From assembly GCF_014648175.1 (NCBI RefSeq), contig NZ_BMQP01000016.1, forward strand, positions 105,592-169,591: a stretch of 64,000 nucleotides of DNA. Direction: 5' to 3'. Origin of the DNA: Planobispora rosea (GTDB lineage: Bacteria; Actinomycetota; Actinomycetes; Streptosporangiales; Streptosporangiaceae). Below the pieces are notes generated by a model, which was not told where the DNA came from, ran no database searches, and saw nothing but the letters and a program-made list of their open reading frames with translations. Of the stretch, positions 1-7,631 are shown piece after piece; positions within the stretch are counted from its first letter, which is position 1, and each line of letters begins with the position of its first letter. The translations under genes were made by a program, and so were the position numbers.

Positions 1-487
1 CTCCAGACCATCCGGCAGCAGCATCTTCTCGGCGGCCTTCGTCCGCACCCCGAAAGGCTGGAACGGCGCCGAGGCCGACCTCACCGAAGCCGAGATCGTC
101 GACGACCTCGGCGACACGGTCCAGGAGAACCTCGGGCTCACCGGGGACGAGCTGGCGCTGCTCTGCGTCGAGGTGGAGGACGAGTGGTTCGCGCTCGTCC
201 GCTACGAAGGCGACGCGGAGCCCCGGGCCTTCCTGTCCGACGCCCAGGCCGCGCTCACCGACGACCTCGGCGCGCTCTTCGGAGAGCTGGCCGGGGTGGC
301 GCCGGGCAGCGACGCGCCCGAGCTGGGCGTACGGCCCGCGGGCGACTTCGAGCTCCTGAGCGACCTGGGACTGAGCCCCGAGGAGCTGATCGAGCTCAGC
401 ATGGAGGAGGGCGCGCTCCCCGCGGACACCCTCTCGGTGGTCGCCGAGCGGCTGGGCTTCGCCGACGAACTCGACCGGCTCCGCTGA
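1..487 (+). CDS. tRNA adenosine deaminase-associated protein (5' partial)
   Basis: The frame starting at base 2 is open from the window edge to the TGA at 485-487, so the true start lies upstream. The visible part begins ...IFSAAFVRTPKGWNG and continues with LLCVEVEDEWFALVRY and PRAFLSDAQAAL, which resembles the actinobacterial family always found next to tadA. The family has no established enzymatic activity; the gene-neighbour association is what supports the name. A GTG at 173 could be misread as the start, but the conserved N-terminal stretch upstream of it argues against that. tadA follows 50 bp downstream, probably in the same transcript. Confidence 0.85.
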   Translation, partial: SRPSGSSIFSAAFVRTPKGWNGAEADLTEAEIVDDLGDTVQENLGLTGDELALLCVEVEDEWFALVRYEGDAEPRAFLSDAQAALTDDLGALFGELAGVAPGSDAPELGVRPAGDFELLSDLGLSPEELIELSMEEGALPADTLSVVAERLGFADELDRLR

Positions 488-537
488 CGGACCGTGCCTG
501 ACGGGCCGCCTCCGGTCACACCCGATGACCAAATCCG

Positions 538-1065
538 ATGACCACGTCTGACGGACCGCCTTTGACGGATCACGTTTCCCTCCCCGCTTCCGCCGCGGCG
601 GATCCCGGCTACGTCGCCGCGATGCGGCTCGCCCTGGCGCAGGCCGTACGGGCCGGGGAGCGCGGTGAGGTGCCGGTCGGCGCGGTCGTCCTCGGGCCCG
701 GAGGCGAGGTCCTGGCGCGGGCGGGCAACGACCGCGAGTCCCTGCGCGACCCCACCGCGCACGCCGAGGTGCTGGCCCTGCGCGAGGCGGCACGGGGACG
801 CGGGGAATGGCGGCTGGGCGGCTGCACGCTGGTGGTCACCCTGGAACCCTGCACGATGTGCGCGGGGGCGGCCGTGCTGGCCCGGGTCGACCGGGTCGTC
901 TACGGCGCCGTGGACGCCAAGGGCGGCGCGGCGGGCTCGCTCTGGGACGTGATCAGGGACCGCCGGCTCAACCACCGCCCGGAGGTCGTCATGGGCGTGC
1001 TGGCCGACGAGTGCGCCGGGGTCCTCACCGCGTTCTTCGCCGCCCGCCGGTTGAGCGAGCAATAG
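538..1065 (+). CDS. tadA: tRNA-specific adenosine deaminase TadA
   Basis: This 175-aa protein is a zinc-dependent deaminase converting the wobble adenosine of tRNA-Arg(ACG) to inosine in the cytoplasm (family knowledge). The sequence has the HAE motif (H75, E77: zinc ligand and catalytic glutamate) and the PCTMC motif (C105, C108: zinc ligands). Length is normal apart from an N-terminal extension of about 20 residues. A start further in is possible, because the family core begins near residue 25 (YVAAMRLALAQA). It follows the TadA-associated gene and precedes tRNA-Ser(CGA). Confidence 0.93.
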   Translation: MTTSDGPPLTDHVSLPASAAADPGYVAAMRLALAQAVRAGERGEVPVGAVVLGPGGEVLARAGNDRESLRDPTAHAEVLALREAARGRGEWRLGGCTLVVTLEPCTMCAGAAVLARVDRVVYGAVDAKGGAAGSLWDVIRDRRLNHRPEVVMGVLADECAGVLTAFFAARRLSEQ

Positions 1066-1089
1066 CGGTTATCCGGTAAGCTGCTCGGC

Positions 1090-1176
1090 GGTGGTGTCGC
1101 CTAGTGGCCGAGGGCGCACGCCTCGAAAGCGTGTGATGGGGCAACTCATCCGTGGGTTCAAATCCCACCACCACCG
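1090..1176 (+). tRNA. tRNA-Ser (anticodon CGA)
   Basis: The acceptor strand GGTGGTG (1090-1096) pairs with CACCACC (1169-1175), with discriminator G1176. The anticodon loop is CTCGAAA (anticodon CGA). A long variable arm typical of class II tRNAs follows, and the T arm is GTGGG-TTCAAAT-CCCAC. CCA is not encoded. The 3' half is the insertion site of the decayed element to its right. Confidence 0.95.
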
Positions 1177-1178
1177 CC
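1152..1178 (+). repeat. attachment-site repeat, left copy (tRNA-Ser(CGA) 3' end)
   Basis: This 27-bp segment (T arm, acceptor strand and two following bases) recurs at 5063-5089 with 26 of 27 bases identical. The only mismatch is A1161 against C5072. Direct repetition of a tRNA 3' end flanking an integrase remnant is the usual signature of tRNA-targeted integration. Confidence 0.85.
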
Positions 1179-1186
1179 GCTGAAAA

Positions 1187-1220
1187 GGGCCTCTGACCTG
1201 TGTGATCAGGTTGGAGGCCC
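1187..1220 (+). terminator. terminator hairpin after tRNA-Ser(CGA)
   Basis: GGGCCTCTGACCTG (1187-1200) pairs imperfectly with CAGGTTGGAGGCCC (1207-1220) across a 6-nt loop. A closely related but perfect hairpin stands after the distal att copy at 5098-5131, so the terminator was duplicated with the tRNA end. Confidence 0.7.
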
Positions 1221-1329
1221 TTCGCGTATCAAGATCATGGGGGAACCATGGGGGAACGGCCCCGTTCCCGATCTTGAAAAGCGGTCCCCGGTGGCGGTGG
1301 TGCTCACCTTCCGAACCGGGAAGGCAGAC

Positions 1330-2101
1330 ATGGCATCGATCGAGAAGAGAACCGGCGCAGGCGGACGCACGACCTACCGCGTCTCCTGGGTCATCGGCGG
1401 CGCCCGTGGCGGCGGCCGCGACAGCGAAACCTGCGACAGCCTCCGGATCGCCAAGCGCTTCAAGGCCCTCGTCGAAGCCGCGGGGGAGCGCCGTCCCGAG
1501 GGCTACCCGAAGCGGTGGCGGGGGCTGGAGCTCGCGGCCGCCGCGCCCAAGACGGTCCACAACCTCCACGGCGGGGTCCATTGCCCCGGCGCTCTCCTGC
1601 GCGGCCCGTAGGGGCCTCCTGGACGTCTCCCCGTCCATCGGAGTCCAGCTCCCCGCCAAGCCCTCCCGGACCGTGACCATGGACCAGGTGCCCACCGGAG
1701 AGAAAATCGCCGAATGGATCGCCCTCGGGTACGAGGTGTCCCAGCTCGCCGGAGACGTCATCACGCTGGCCATGGGCACCGGCCTGCGCTACGGCGAGAT
1801 CACAGCCCTGCGGCCGTGTGACATCGACCTCAAGCGGCGACGGCTCACCGTGGCACGGGCGGTGAAGGAGGACGGTGAGCCGCGACGGCTCTACATCGTC
1901 CCGTACGGCAAGAGCGACGCGGCGCTGCGCACGATCCGCATGGCCGACAGCGTTGTGCTCATGCTCAAGCGCCGCACGAAGGACGTGCCCGACCAGGAGC
2001 TGATCTTCACCGCTCCGAAGGGAGGCATCCTGCACTCCAACGGCTGGTCCCGGATCTGGCTGAGAGCCTCCTCGAGATCGGCCCCGTTCGGCCTGGACTG
2101 A
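1330..2101 (+). pseudogene. tyrosine recombinase/integrase remnant
   Basis: An intact-looking N-terminus starts at ATG 1330 (MASIEKRTGAGG, arm-type DNA-binding domain) and runs in frame 1 to 1611. The integrase reading then continues in another frame (RGLLDVSPSIG onward) with the catalytic-domain stretch MGTGLRYGEITALRPCDI, which includes the first catalytic arginine. The core-binding domain is missing and the protein ends at 2101, before any HxxR box or tyrosine. It is therefore a deleted, frameshifted and truncated integrase lying beside its tRNA target. Confidence 0.85.
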
Positions 2102-2102
2102 C

Positions 2103-2276
2103 TCAGGTGTCCAGCGCGGCAATCGCCGCGGTGATCAGCACGCGGGCAGCTTCGCCGTACACCGCGAGATCGGCCAGCCCGGCGAACGCTGCGGCGTACA
2201 TGGCGATCTCCCTTGGCTGGGTGATGGTCAGGTGCCCGGACACCAGCTCGACCGTCACCTCGGCGTCGTCGAACAT
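2103..2276 (-). pseudogene. XRE-family regulator fragment (DUF5753 C-terminus)
   Basis: From M at 2276 the reading MFDDAEVTVELVSGHLTITQP followed by REIAMYAAAF resembles the C-terminal tail of actinomycete HTH proteins carrying a DUF5753 domain. In those proteins this region precedes the stop. The HTH and most of DUF5753 are absent, and upstream codons in the same frame do not look like the family. I read it as a relic left after rearrangement of the element. Confidence 0.5.
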
Positions 2277-2546
2277 CCAAAAGCCCTCCACCGGCCAGGC
2301 ACTGCGGCGTGGCGAGAGAGCACATCGACCGGGAATCGCTGGCACGCGAACGCGGCCCCTGTTCTCGATCGACTGACCAGACACCAACGATCATGAGGGG
2401 CCGCGTTTGTTATCTATGCACCGTGTGCCCTGAGCGAACCAGCGTCCAGGGCGATCGTCCCGCCATCCAGGAACGCTTGGGTTCCACTCTTTGGTTACGT
2501 CGAATTCTCAGGTGAATTTCCCACCGTTGAATCGCGTCCACTTCCA

Positions 2547-3629
2547 TTAGTTCCAAGGGCACTTCTTGGACCCGCCCCCGCCGTCGGCCGGTTGTCCCGA
2601 GGACTTACAGATCGTGTTTCCAGCGCCTGGCGTGTACGATACCACTTGCTGGGTGTACCCCCACCGCACTTCTGCGCCCTGAGGAACGACGACGGACTGC
2701 CCGTATTCGGCAGCTCCAGTGTCGGATTGGGCGCCGCCGTCCGGTTCATATGACATGGCGTATCGGCCTGGGTCGGGATGTGTGACGTTTACGTAGGTGC
2801 AGCTGCCAGGAATGGCAATGCTGAACACTGCGATGGGTCCGGCCGCTACTCCGAGGTTGTATCCCGCGCCGCAGTTCTCATAGCTTCCGCCGGGAACGTT
2901 CTCGTCGTTCCAGAGGAAGACACTAGAATAGCCCGAGCCTGGATAGCTGGACATGTACATCGATTGAATCAGGGACGTCCAGGTGTCTAGCGGCTCTACG
3001 TAGCCCCGTCGCTTGGTCGCGTAGTAGTTGTAGTTGCCGTTGCCATCGTTTTTAACCACCCATCGCTCCCAGGTGGCGTTCATGAGGGTCTTGTCGACTA
3101 CCTCCAGTCGAAAATTCCCGGAGGCGGTCCTAAGAGGGTAGGGTTCCGCTGCTACAGAAGCGTCCCCTTCCGCAAGGAGATCCTGCTCGTTGGCGGGCAC
3201 GTACGGGGAGTCCTCAACGTATGCCTCGTAACCATCCTTGTAGGCCTTGATGCTGATCTTCTTAATCTCGACATCGCGAGGAGCGTACATCCGGAGGTCC
3301 GGACCCAGTTCGAGCAGGTCGACCTCTGAAGGCGTATAGGTTTTCCCCATGGTGGCTGCGGTTTCACGAATGAACTTGCTGCGCTTCGACTGGCGGCTGT
3401 CTATCTCGGCTTGAGAGAGGCCGCGAGCGCGCGCCTTGCGGTCCTTCTCCCGCGAGGCCCGAACCATCGTGTTGATCTGGTTACTGTCGAAGTTAATCTC
3501 CCCAAGGAGCGGCCCCTTGTCCTGTGGGCCAGCCAGCACTCGTGCAGCTGCAGCAGGCGCTCCAACGCCCGCCCCGGCTGTGGCTGCGCCCAGTAAGAGA
3601 GCCGCTAATAATGTTCGAGTCTTGTGCAT
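2547..3629 (-). CDS. secreted hypothetical protein
   Basis: This 360-aa protein has an N-terminal signal peptide: MHKTRT, then a hydrophobic LLAALLLGAATAGAGVG run, then an APAAAARV cleavage region. The mature part has no family I recognise. It contains an acidic/basic helix-like stretch (about residues 45-85) and a C-terminal half rich in Tyr, Gly and Asn with several cysteines. It ends in a GGGGSKKCPWN tail. The start at 3629 was chosen over one 54 bp upstream because a GGAAGGA ribosome site lies 8 nt before it. It reads in the same direction as the lipoprotein gene upstream and is exported cargo of the decayed element. Confidence 0.7.
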   Translation of the reverse strand: MHKTRTLLAALLLGAATAGAGVGAPAAAARVLAGPQDKGPLLGEINFDSNQINTMVRASREKDRKARARGLSQAEIDSRQSKRSKFIRETAATMGKTYTPSEVDLLELGPDLRMYAPRDVEIKKISIKAYKDGYEAYVEDSPYVPANEQDLLAEGDASVAAEPYPLRTASGNFRLEVVDKTLMNATWERWVVKNDGNGNYNYYATKRRGYVEPLDTWTSLIQSMYMSSYPGSGYSSVFLWNDENVPGGSYENCGAGYNLGVAAGPIAVFSIAIPGSCTYVNVTHPDPGRYAMSYEPDGGAQSDTGAAEYGQSVVVPQGAEVRWGYTQQVVSYTPGAGNTICKSSGQPADGGGGSKKCPWN

Positions 3630-3726
3630 GCAAACAATCCTTCCATTGAGTTCTTGCCACGGAACTGCGACAAGTTTTTTCATGGAATGACGAAACAGCT
3701 CGAAGAGGTGTGATGTACATCCGTTG

Positions 3727-4248
3727 CTAATTCAGCCACGTCACTTCAGACAACTCTGTCGTAAAGTCCGCGACACGCCAGGAAGTCGCGCCCTGTGACC
3801 CCGCGTCGTACAGATTGACAACTACACGGGCGTCCTTCGACTCCCTCATAAAACTGGCGTCGCTATTGGGCTGGCCGCACTGGTCCGGCTTTTTCGGCTC
3901 CTCTATGCACACGTCAACCAGAGAGTTCCCGCCTGCTGTGGCACTGGATTGAAAGTGAATTTGGCGGACGGTGACGCGACCACCTTTTCGCATATCCTTT
4001 ACGATTGACTCAGCTGAAGTGATTCTATATCCGGGAGGCAGTGTGCGCGGTAGCGCAAACGGGACACCTGGATTCCTTTGAAGCTCCTCGAGTAAACCGG
4101 CCTTGCTTAGATGATCAACTGGACTTTCGCCGCTACACCCTGAAACAAAAAAGGCCGCGACTAAACATGAGAAGCCGATTGACCTGCCGAATGCAGTTCC
4201 AGTTCCCCGAAAGCGTACTCGCGCACGCTTCTTCCCCTTACCCCGCAT
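3727..4248 (-). CDS. putative lipoprotein
   Basis: This 173-aa protein has a basic N-terminus (MRGKGKKRARVRFRG), a hydrophobic segment (about 24-37) and a lipobox FVSGC with C38 as the lipidation site. The mature domain of about 135 residues has two further cysteines (CIEEPKKPDQC) and no family I recognise. It lies 97 bp upstream of the secreted protein gene on the same strand and may share a transcript with it. Both would act at the cell surface. Base composition is less GC-rich than the flanking core genes, consistent with acquisition. Confidence 0.65.
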   Translation of the reverse strand: MRGKGKKRARVRFRGTGTAFGRSIGFSCLVAAFFVSGCSGESPVDHLSKAGLLEELQRNPGVPFALPRTLPPGYRITSAESIVKDMRKGGRVTVRQIHFQSSATAGGNSLVDVCIEEPKKPDQCGQPNSDASFMRESKDARVVVNLYDAGSQGATSWRVADFTTELSEVTWLN

Positions 4249-4618
4249 AGCTTCCCTATTTCGATATGCATGTGAAGCCTAAGGACCCGCCTGGATTCTT
4301 GTGTGCCACCTCGACCTTCCCTGCCGACCTGGATGATCTAGGCCAGACAAGAAGTGGATAATCTAGGCCAGACAAGAAGAAGATAATCTACTGTCAAAAT
4401 CTAGGCAAGACTCGTTCAGCAAAAATGTGTAAAGAGGCATGTGGAAGGCGGTGTTCATGGCGCCCCCTTCGCATGTGCACTGCCGAAATCGAGGATTGCA
4501 AGCGAATTGCAGTTTTCTCAATTGAGTTAGGGTCCATTTGAAAGCATGGTTAGGGCCTTCCGGAATACGCCAGGGGAACTTCGAACCAGCATTGGAGACC
4601 GGAAGAAACCGTGGGACG
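4249..4618. other. non-coding stretch inside the decayed element
   Basis: No convincing gene is present. The stretch holds the promoter side of the minus-strand lipoprotein gene and the direct repeats at 4336-4379, and is comparatively AT-rich. Short open frames here lack family resemblance or ribosome sites. Confidence 0.5.
4336..4379. repeat. 19-bp direct repeat pair
   Basis: ATCTAGGCCAGACAAGAAG occurs at 4336-4354 and again at 4361-4379, 25 bp apart. A degenerate third start (ATCTAGGCAAGA) lies at 4399-4410. The repeats sit upstream of the leftward lipoprotein gene and could be a regulator-binding array or a relic of element structure. Confidence 0.8.
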
Positions 4619-4756
4619 GGTCAGGCCGGGTTGGAAGCGAGTACGGCGTCATCGGTGGCCCGCGCGGCCACCGATGACGAGGCGACCGCGTTGAAGATCC
4701 GCCCCGGCAGTTCCGTTTTAGCCGTCGACCGCATCACCCAGGACGGCGCTGGCCGT
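4619..4756 (+). pseudogene. GntR-family regulator fragment (UTRA-like)
   Basis: The reading VARAATDDEATALKIRPGSS followed by VLAVDRITQDGAGR matches the start of a UTRA ligand-binding domain as found in GntR/KorSA-type regulators. No HTH precedes it and the frame runs into unrelated sequence after about 4756. Such regulators are standard in actinomycete integrative elements, so this is probably a relic of the element's own repressor. Confidence 0.5.
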
Positions 4757-4902
4757 CCTGGACGATCTGGCACGCCCACGGCACCTGGCACCCCACCCAG
4801 CGGTGCTCCTGTACCGGAGCCGAGTGCAGCTGCGCACGCACGCTGCACGACCCGAACGCGGGCGAGTTGTGCCGCCAGCTCGCCGAAGCGGAGCACGCAT
4901 GA
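4744..4902 (+). pseudogene. C-terminal fragment of a small Cys/Trp-rich protein
   Basis: In the frame ending with TGA at 4900-4902, the reading contains WTIWHAHGTWHPTQ, CSCTGAECSCARTLHDPNAG and ELCRQLAEAEHA. That looks like a genuine protein tail. Its stop overlaps the next start as ATGA, a translational-coupling arrangement typical of these elements. No start codon belongs to it because the upstream part has been replaced by the UTRA fragment. Confidence 0.4.
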
Positions 4903-5062
4903 TCAGTCCAGAGATCCCCGTCCCCTACGTGCTGGTCTACTCCGGCGAGGCCGTCCCCCAGCGGCTGGGCTTCGCCGAGGACCCCATGTCCGGGATGCTG
5001 CACCTGTCCCACCGGGCCCCGCGGCCGCGTTCGGACTGGACCCGCGGCGTGCTGTTGAGCGG

Positions 5063-5089
5063 GTGGGTTCACATCCCACCACCACCGCC
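5063..5089 (+). repeat. attachment-site repeat, right copy
   Basis: This is a copy of the tRNA-Ser(CGA) T arm, acceptor strand and following two bases (1152-1178), with 26 of 27 identical. No other tRNA parts surround it, so it is not a tRNA gene but the distal element boundary. Confidence 0.85.
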
Positions 5090-5097
5090 ATCACCGA

Positions 5098-5131
5098 GGG
5101 CCTCTGATCTGAAACATCAGATCAGAGGCCC
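5098..5131. terminator. perfect terminator hairpin at the distal att site
   Basis: GGGCCTCTGATCTG (5098-5111) pairs with CAGATCAGAGGCCC (5118-5131) through a 6-nt loop AAACAT, a perfect 14-bp stem. It corresponds to the weaker hairpin after the intact tRNA and is probably the ancestral tRNA terminator displaced by integration. It can also stop transcription of the leftward-reading gene at 5190-5606. Confidence 0.75.
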
Positions 5132-5189
5132 TTCGCATGCCGAGGTCGTGACGGTGTGGCTCATCGCGTTCGAGGTTTCAGGTGGAGGC

Positions 5190-5606
5190 TCACTCCTCCG
5201 TGTAGGACCAGCCGCGCCATGACTCCACCGTGACGGCGACGACGGGGCCCTCGGGCGGGCGGTCGCGGTACTGGGGATAACGCGCGGCCAGGAGGGTGAG
5301 GGCGTGAGCGCGGGCGGCGGGATCCTCCGTGACCGCCGCCCTGCCGTCCGCCCGCACCCACCACAGCCGGGACCAGTCGTCGGCGTAGTGGTCCGCCAGG
5401 AGGCAGACGCGGTCGTTCTCGGCGATGTTGCGCAGGCGGCGCAGGTCCGTGGTGCGCTTGGGCTTGTGGTCGACGGCGAAGACGATCGTGTCCCCCTCGA
5501 CGGCGTAGGTGACGGGGACCAGGTGGGGGATGCCGCGGCGGTCCGCGGTGGCCAGCCGCGCGACCCGCGACAGGGCGAACCGCCGCCTCGCCTCGGCCTG
5601 GTCCAT
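5190..5606 (-). CDS. PPOX-class F420-dependent oxidoreductase-like protein
   Basis: This 138-aa split-beta-barrel protein (pyridoxamine 5'-phosphate oxidase fold) has FALSRVARLATADRRGIPHL at the start, FAVDHKPKR for phosphate/cofactor contact, then RLRNIAENDRVCLLADHY and LWWVRADG. This order matches the family that binds F420 in actinobacteria. The physiological substrate is unknown. The start MDQAEARRRF at 5606 was chosen because the family begins there; longer readings upstream are out-of-family. It is transcribed toward the decayed element. Confidence 0.8.
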   Translation of the reverse strand: MDQAEARRRFALSRVARLATADRRGIPHLVPVTYAVEGDTIVFAVDHKPKRTTDLRRLRNIAENDRVCLLADHYADDWSRLWWVRADGRAAVTEDPAARAHALTLLAARYPQYRDRPPEGPVVAVTVESWRGWSYTEE

Positions 5607-5686
5607 TCGCCTCCCCGACGGTCCGTCTCCCCGGCGGTGCGCGGTGTTCCGCCTGGACGCACCGTACGGCGGACCGGGGCCCGCGG

Positions 5687-5911
5687 CTACTTCCGGGGGG
5701 CCTCGCCGGTGCGGAGCCAGCGGGGCAGGAGCGCCTGGACGGCCGGGATCGCCATCACCCGGGCGAAGGCTCCGGCGACGGCGAGGGCGGTCGCCACGCC
5801 GGGCAGCGCCTCGGGGACGTCCGCCGCGTCCACGATCAGGGGGAGCGCCGCGGAGACGCCGATGGCGGTCTGCAGGGCCGTACGGATGGCTCGTCTGGTG
5901 TCGTCGGTCAT
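5687..5911 (-). CDS. small membrane protein
   Basis: This 74-aa protein has a charged N-terminus (MTDDTRRAIRTALQT), one or two hydrophobic segments (IGVSAALPLIVDA and ALPGVATALAVAGAFARV) and a short basic tail. Size and layout resemble small actinomycete or phage holin-like membrane proteins, but I cannot assign a family. An AGGAG ribosome site precedes the ATG at 5911. The gene sits 80 bp upstream of the PPOX gene on the same strand. Confidence 0.6.
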   Translation of the reverse strand: MTDDTRRAIRTALQTAIGVSAALPLIVDAADVPEALPGVATALAVAGAFARVMAIPAVQALLPRWLRTGEAPRK

Positions 5912-6203
5912 GACTCTCCTGGAGTGACCACGCCCCGGCCGGGGCGGGGGTACGGCTCCCGCCGGCCGGCGCCGTACCCCGCGGAGAAGAGCGATCGCCT
6001 CTGGACACCCCGGGTATACCCAAACGAGCTGGAGGAATCACTCAAAGTGACGATGGTCGTCGTCGGCGGGGCATGCCGTTCCCGGCGGGGAACCGGGTGC
6101 CTCCGAGGAAGGGATCCTCCCGCCCGGGGGCGGGATCGGCGGCGGAATGCCGGGCGCTTCTGGGGGCAGGGGATGTCCCGGACGGATGGAAGGGACGTCG
6201 GCA

Positions 6204-7058
6204 ATGGACTTCAGGGACGATGTCCAGCTGGACACCTCGCAGGTCGAGAGCGGCGGCCGGGGCGGCTTCCCCCGGGGCGGACTCGCGGTCGGCGGGGGTG
6301 CGGCGGGGATCATCGCGCTCATCGTGGCGCTGGTATTCGGAATCAACCCCGGCGACATCACCGGCGGCGACCCCGCACCGGTCGGTCCCAGCTCGAACCT
6401 GGGGGCCCAGTGCAAGACCGGTGAGGACGCCGACCAGAACGAGGAGTGCCGGGTGGTCGGCGTGGTCAACAGCATCCAGGAGTACTGGCCCAACGCCGTC
6501 GAGGGATACCAGCCGGCGAAGACCGTGCTGTTCTCCGGCGCGGTGAACACCGGTTGCGGGGCCGCCGACTCCTCGGTGGGGCCGTTCTACTGCCCGAACG
6601 ACCAGCGGGTCTACCTCGACCTGAGTTTCTTCGACCAGTTGCAGAGCCGCTTCGGCGCGGAGGGCGGGCCGTTCGCCCAGGCTTATGTGATCGGGCATGA
6701 GTACGGCCACCACGTGCAGAACCTGACCGGCGTCCTGAGCCGGTCGCAGAACGACCGGCAGGGGCCGGAGAGCGGGGCGGTCCGGGTGGAGCTGCAGGCG
6801 GACTGCTACGCGGGCGCGTGGGCCAAGAACGCCTACGAGACCGGGCTGTTCGAGAAGCCGTTCACCCAGTCCGACATCGAGCAGGCGCTGAGCGCCGCCG
6901 CCGCGGTGGGCGACGACAACATCCAGAAGCGCGCCCAGGGCCGGGTCGACCCGGAGGGGTTCACCCACGGAACCTCCGAACAGCGCGTCAAGTGGTTCTC
7001 CACCGGTTACGAGACCGGTGACCCGCGGCGCTGCGACACCTTCTCCGGCGGGATCTGA
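6204..7058 (+). CDS. ypfJ: neutral zinc metallopeptidase (YpfJ family)
   Basis: This 284-aa protein starts MDFRDDVQLDTSQVE, has one transmembrane helix at about 30-50 (AVGGGAAGIIALIVALVFGI) and then an extracytoplasmic domain. That domain carries the zinc-binding HEYGHH motif (about 165-170) followed by VELQADCYAGAW, supplying the third ligand and the family signature. The cysteines CKTG...ECRV and GCGAAD...FYCPND suggest disulfides outside the membrane. The start at 6204 rather than 6147 gives the family's N-terminus and has AAGGGA upstream. Substrate is unknown. Confidence 0.9.
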   Translation: MDFRDDVQLDTSQVESGGRGGFPRGGLAVGGGAAGIIALIVALVFGINPGDITGGDPAPVGPSSNLGAQCKTGEDADQNEECRVVGVVNSIQEYWPNAVEGYQPAKTVLFSGAVNTGCGAADSSVGPFYCPNDQRVYLDLSFFDQLQSRFGAEGGPFAQAYVIGHEYGHHVQNLTGVLSRSQNDRQGPESGAVRVELQADCYAGAWAKNAYETGLFEKPFTQSDIEQALSAAAAVGDDNIQKRAQGRVDPEGFTHGTSEQRVKWFSTGYETGDPRRCDTFSGGI

Positions 7059-7171
7059 GAAAAACATCGGGAGCCTTCTCTGCCCGTTCCCGTACGGGTT
7101 TCGCGCTGGTTCCGCGTGGCGCGAGAAGACGGGGGCGGGCAAAGAACCCGATTCTCTCCTAAAATATATGG

Positions 7172-7474
7172 GTGATCTTCAAGCTGATCGGCGATGGACG
7201 GCCGTACCCCGACCACGGTCTCTCGAACCGCGAGTGGGCCCAGATACCGCCGCGCCAGGTCCGGCTCGACGCTTTGGTCACCACGAAAGCGGTGCTCGAC
7301 CTGCATTCCCTGCTCGCCAAGGACTCCACGTTCTACGGCGATCTCTTCCCGCACGTGGTGCAGTGGCGCGGCGAGCTGTATCTGGAGGACGGCCTGCATC
7401 GGGCCCTGCGCTCCGCGCTGCACCAGCGCTCGGTCCTGCACGCCCGGGTCCTGGAGCTCCGCTCGGACGACTGA
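7172..7474 (+). CDS. small conserved actinobacterial protein
   Basis: This 100-aa protein opens with GTG (MIFKLIGDGRPYPDHG) and contains WAQIPPRQVRLDALVTTK, then LLAKDSTFYGDLFPHVVQWR and LYLEDGLHRALR. I recall this as a widely conserved actinobacterial family sometimes labelled VapB-like. No toxin gene accompanies it, so the antitoxin label is unsupported here. It lies just outside the left boundary of the large integrative element. Confidence 0.7.
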   Translation: MIFKLIGDGRPYPDHGLSNREWAQIPPRQVRLDALVTTKAVLDLHSLLAKDSTFYGDLFPHVVQWRGELYLEDGLHRALRSALHQRSVLHARVLELRSDD

Positions 7475-7534
7475 GTCCGGCGGCTCCCGGCCTCCTCGGC
7501 GTGCCGAGACGGAGCCGTACTGAGGCGACAACGC

Positions 7535-7572
7535 CAGAGGGGCCGGTCCGCATGCGCGGGCCGGCCCCTCTG
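7535..7572 (-). terminator. tRNA-Ser terminator hairpin, left copy
   Basis: CAGAGGGGCCGG (7535-7546) pairs perfectly with CCGGCCCCTCTG (7561-7572) around a 14-nt loop. The right end of the element has a matching hairpin (24958-24995) downstream of the intact tRNA-Ser(GGA). This copy is the original chromosomal terminator, left behind at the far end after integration. Confidence 0.7.
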
Positions 7573-7631
7573 AGCTGGCGGAGGATAGGAGATTTGAACT
7601 CCTGAGGGGTTGCCCCCAACACGATTTCCAA
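7561..7631 (-). repeat. att direct repeat, left copy (71 bp)
   Basis: This segment is identical over 71 bp to 24984-25054. It comprises half a terminator stem and the tRNA-Ser(GGA) 3' part from the discriminator through the T arm and variable arm to the anticodon loop, read on the minus strand. Identity stops exactly after the anticodon-loop sequence, so this copy cannot fold as a tRNA. It marks the left boundary of the element. Confidence 0.95.

Larger units (their letters stand above)
1177..5089. mobile_element. decayed tRNA-Ser(CGA)-integrated element
   Basis: The element is bounded by the tRNA 3' end and its repeat at 5063-5089. It contains an internally deleted integrase next to the tRNA, a DUF5753 regulator fragment, two secreted-protein genes reading leftward, a GntR/UTRA fragment and two small-gene remnants at the right. 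No replication, transfer or excision gene survives, so it cannot be an autonomous element now. The two surface-protein genes have more balanced base composition than their flanks, which fits an acquired origin. Confidence 0.75.
4899..5222 (+). pseudogene. small hypothetical protein truncated at the att site
   Basis: ATG 4899 (overlapping the previous TGA) opens MISPEIPVPYVLVYSGEA, then LSHRAPRPRSDWTRGVL, a coherent small-protein reading. At about 5060 it runs into the tRNA-derived att repeat and terminator, after which the translation (HIPPPPPSPRAS...) is nonsense. Recombination at the att site evidently cut off the original C-terminus. I do not recognise a function. Confidence 0.45.

Noticed and set aside
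4336..4410. CRISPR array from the spaced 19-bp repeats
   Set aside because: Only two full copies with a 6-bp gap, and no cas genes; spacing is far too short.
5063..5089. A tRNA at the distal end of the decayed element
   Set aside because: Only T arm and acceptor 3' strand match; upstream sequence has no D or anticodon arm.
5607..6041. N-terminal extension of the F420/PPOX protein to 283 aa
   Set aside because: The extension is an Arg/Pro-rich reading that overlaps the small membrane protein gene; the family begins at MDQAEARRR (5606).
7172..7474. Antitoxin of a VapBC system
   Set aside because: No PIN-domain gene is adjacent, and the sequence stands alone; only a conserved-protein label is supportable.
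7579..7631. A second tRNA-Ser gene at the left att site
   Set aside because: Only the 3' part up to the anticodon loop is present; the 5' acceptor strand and D arm are missing, so it cannot fold as a tRNA. It is the displaced chromosomal 3' end.
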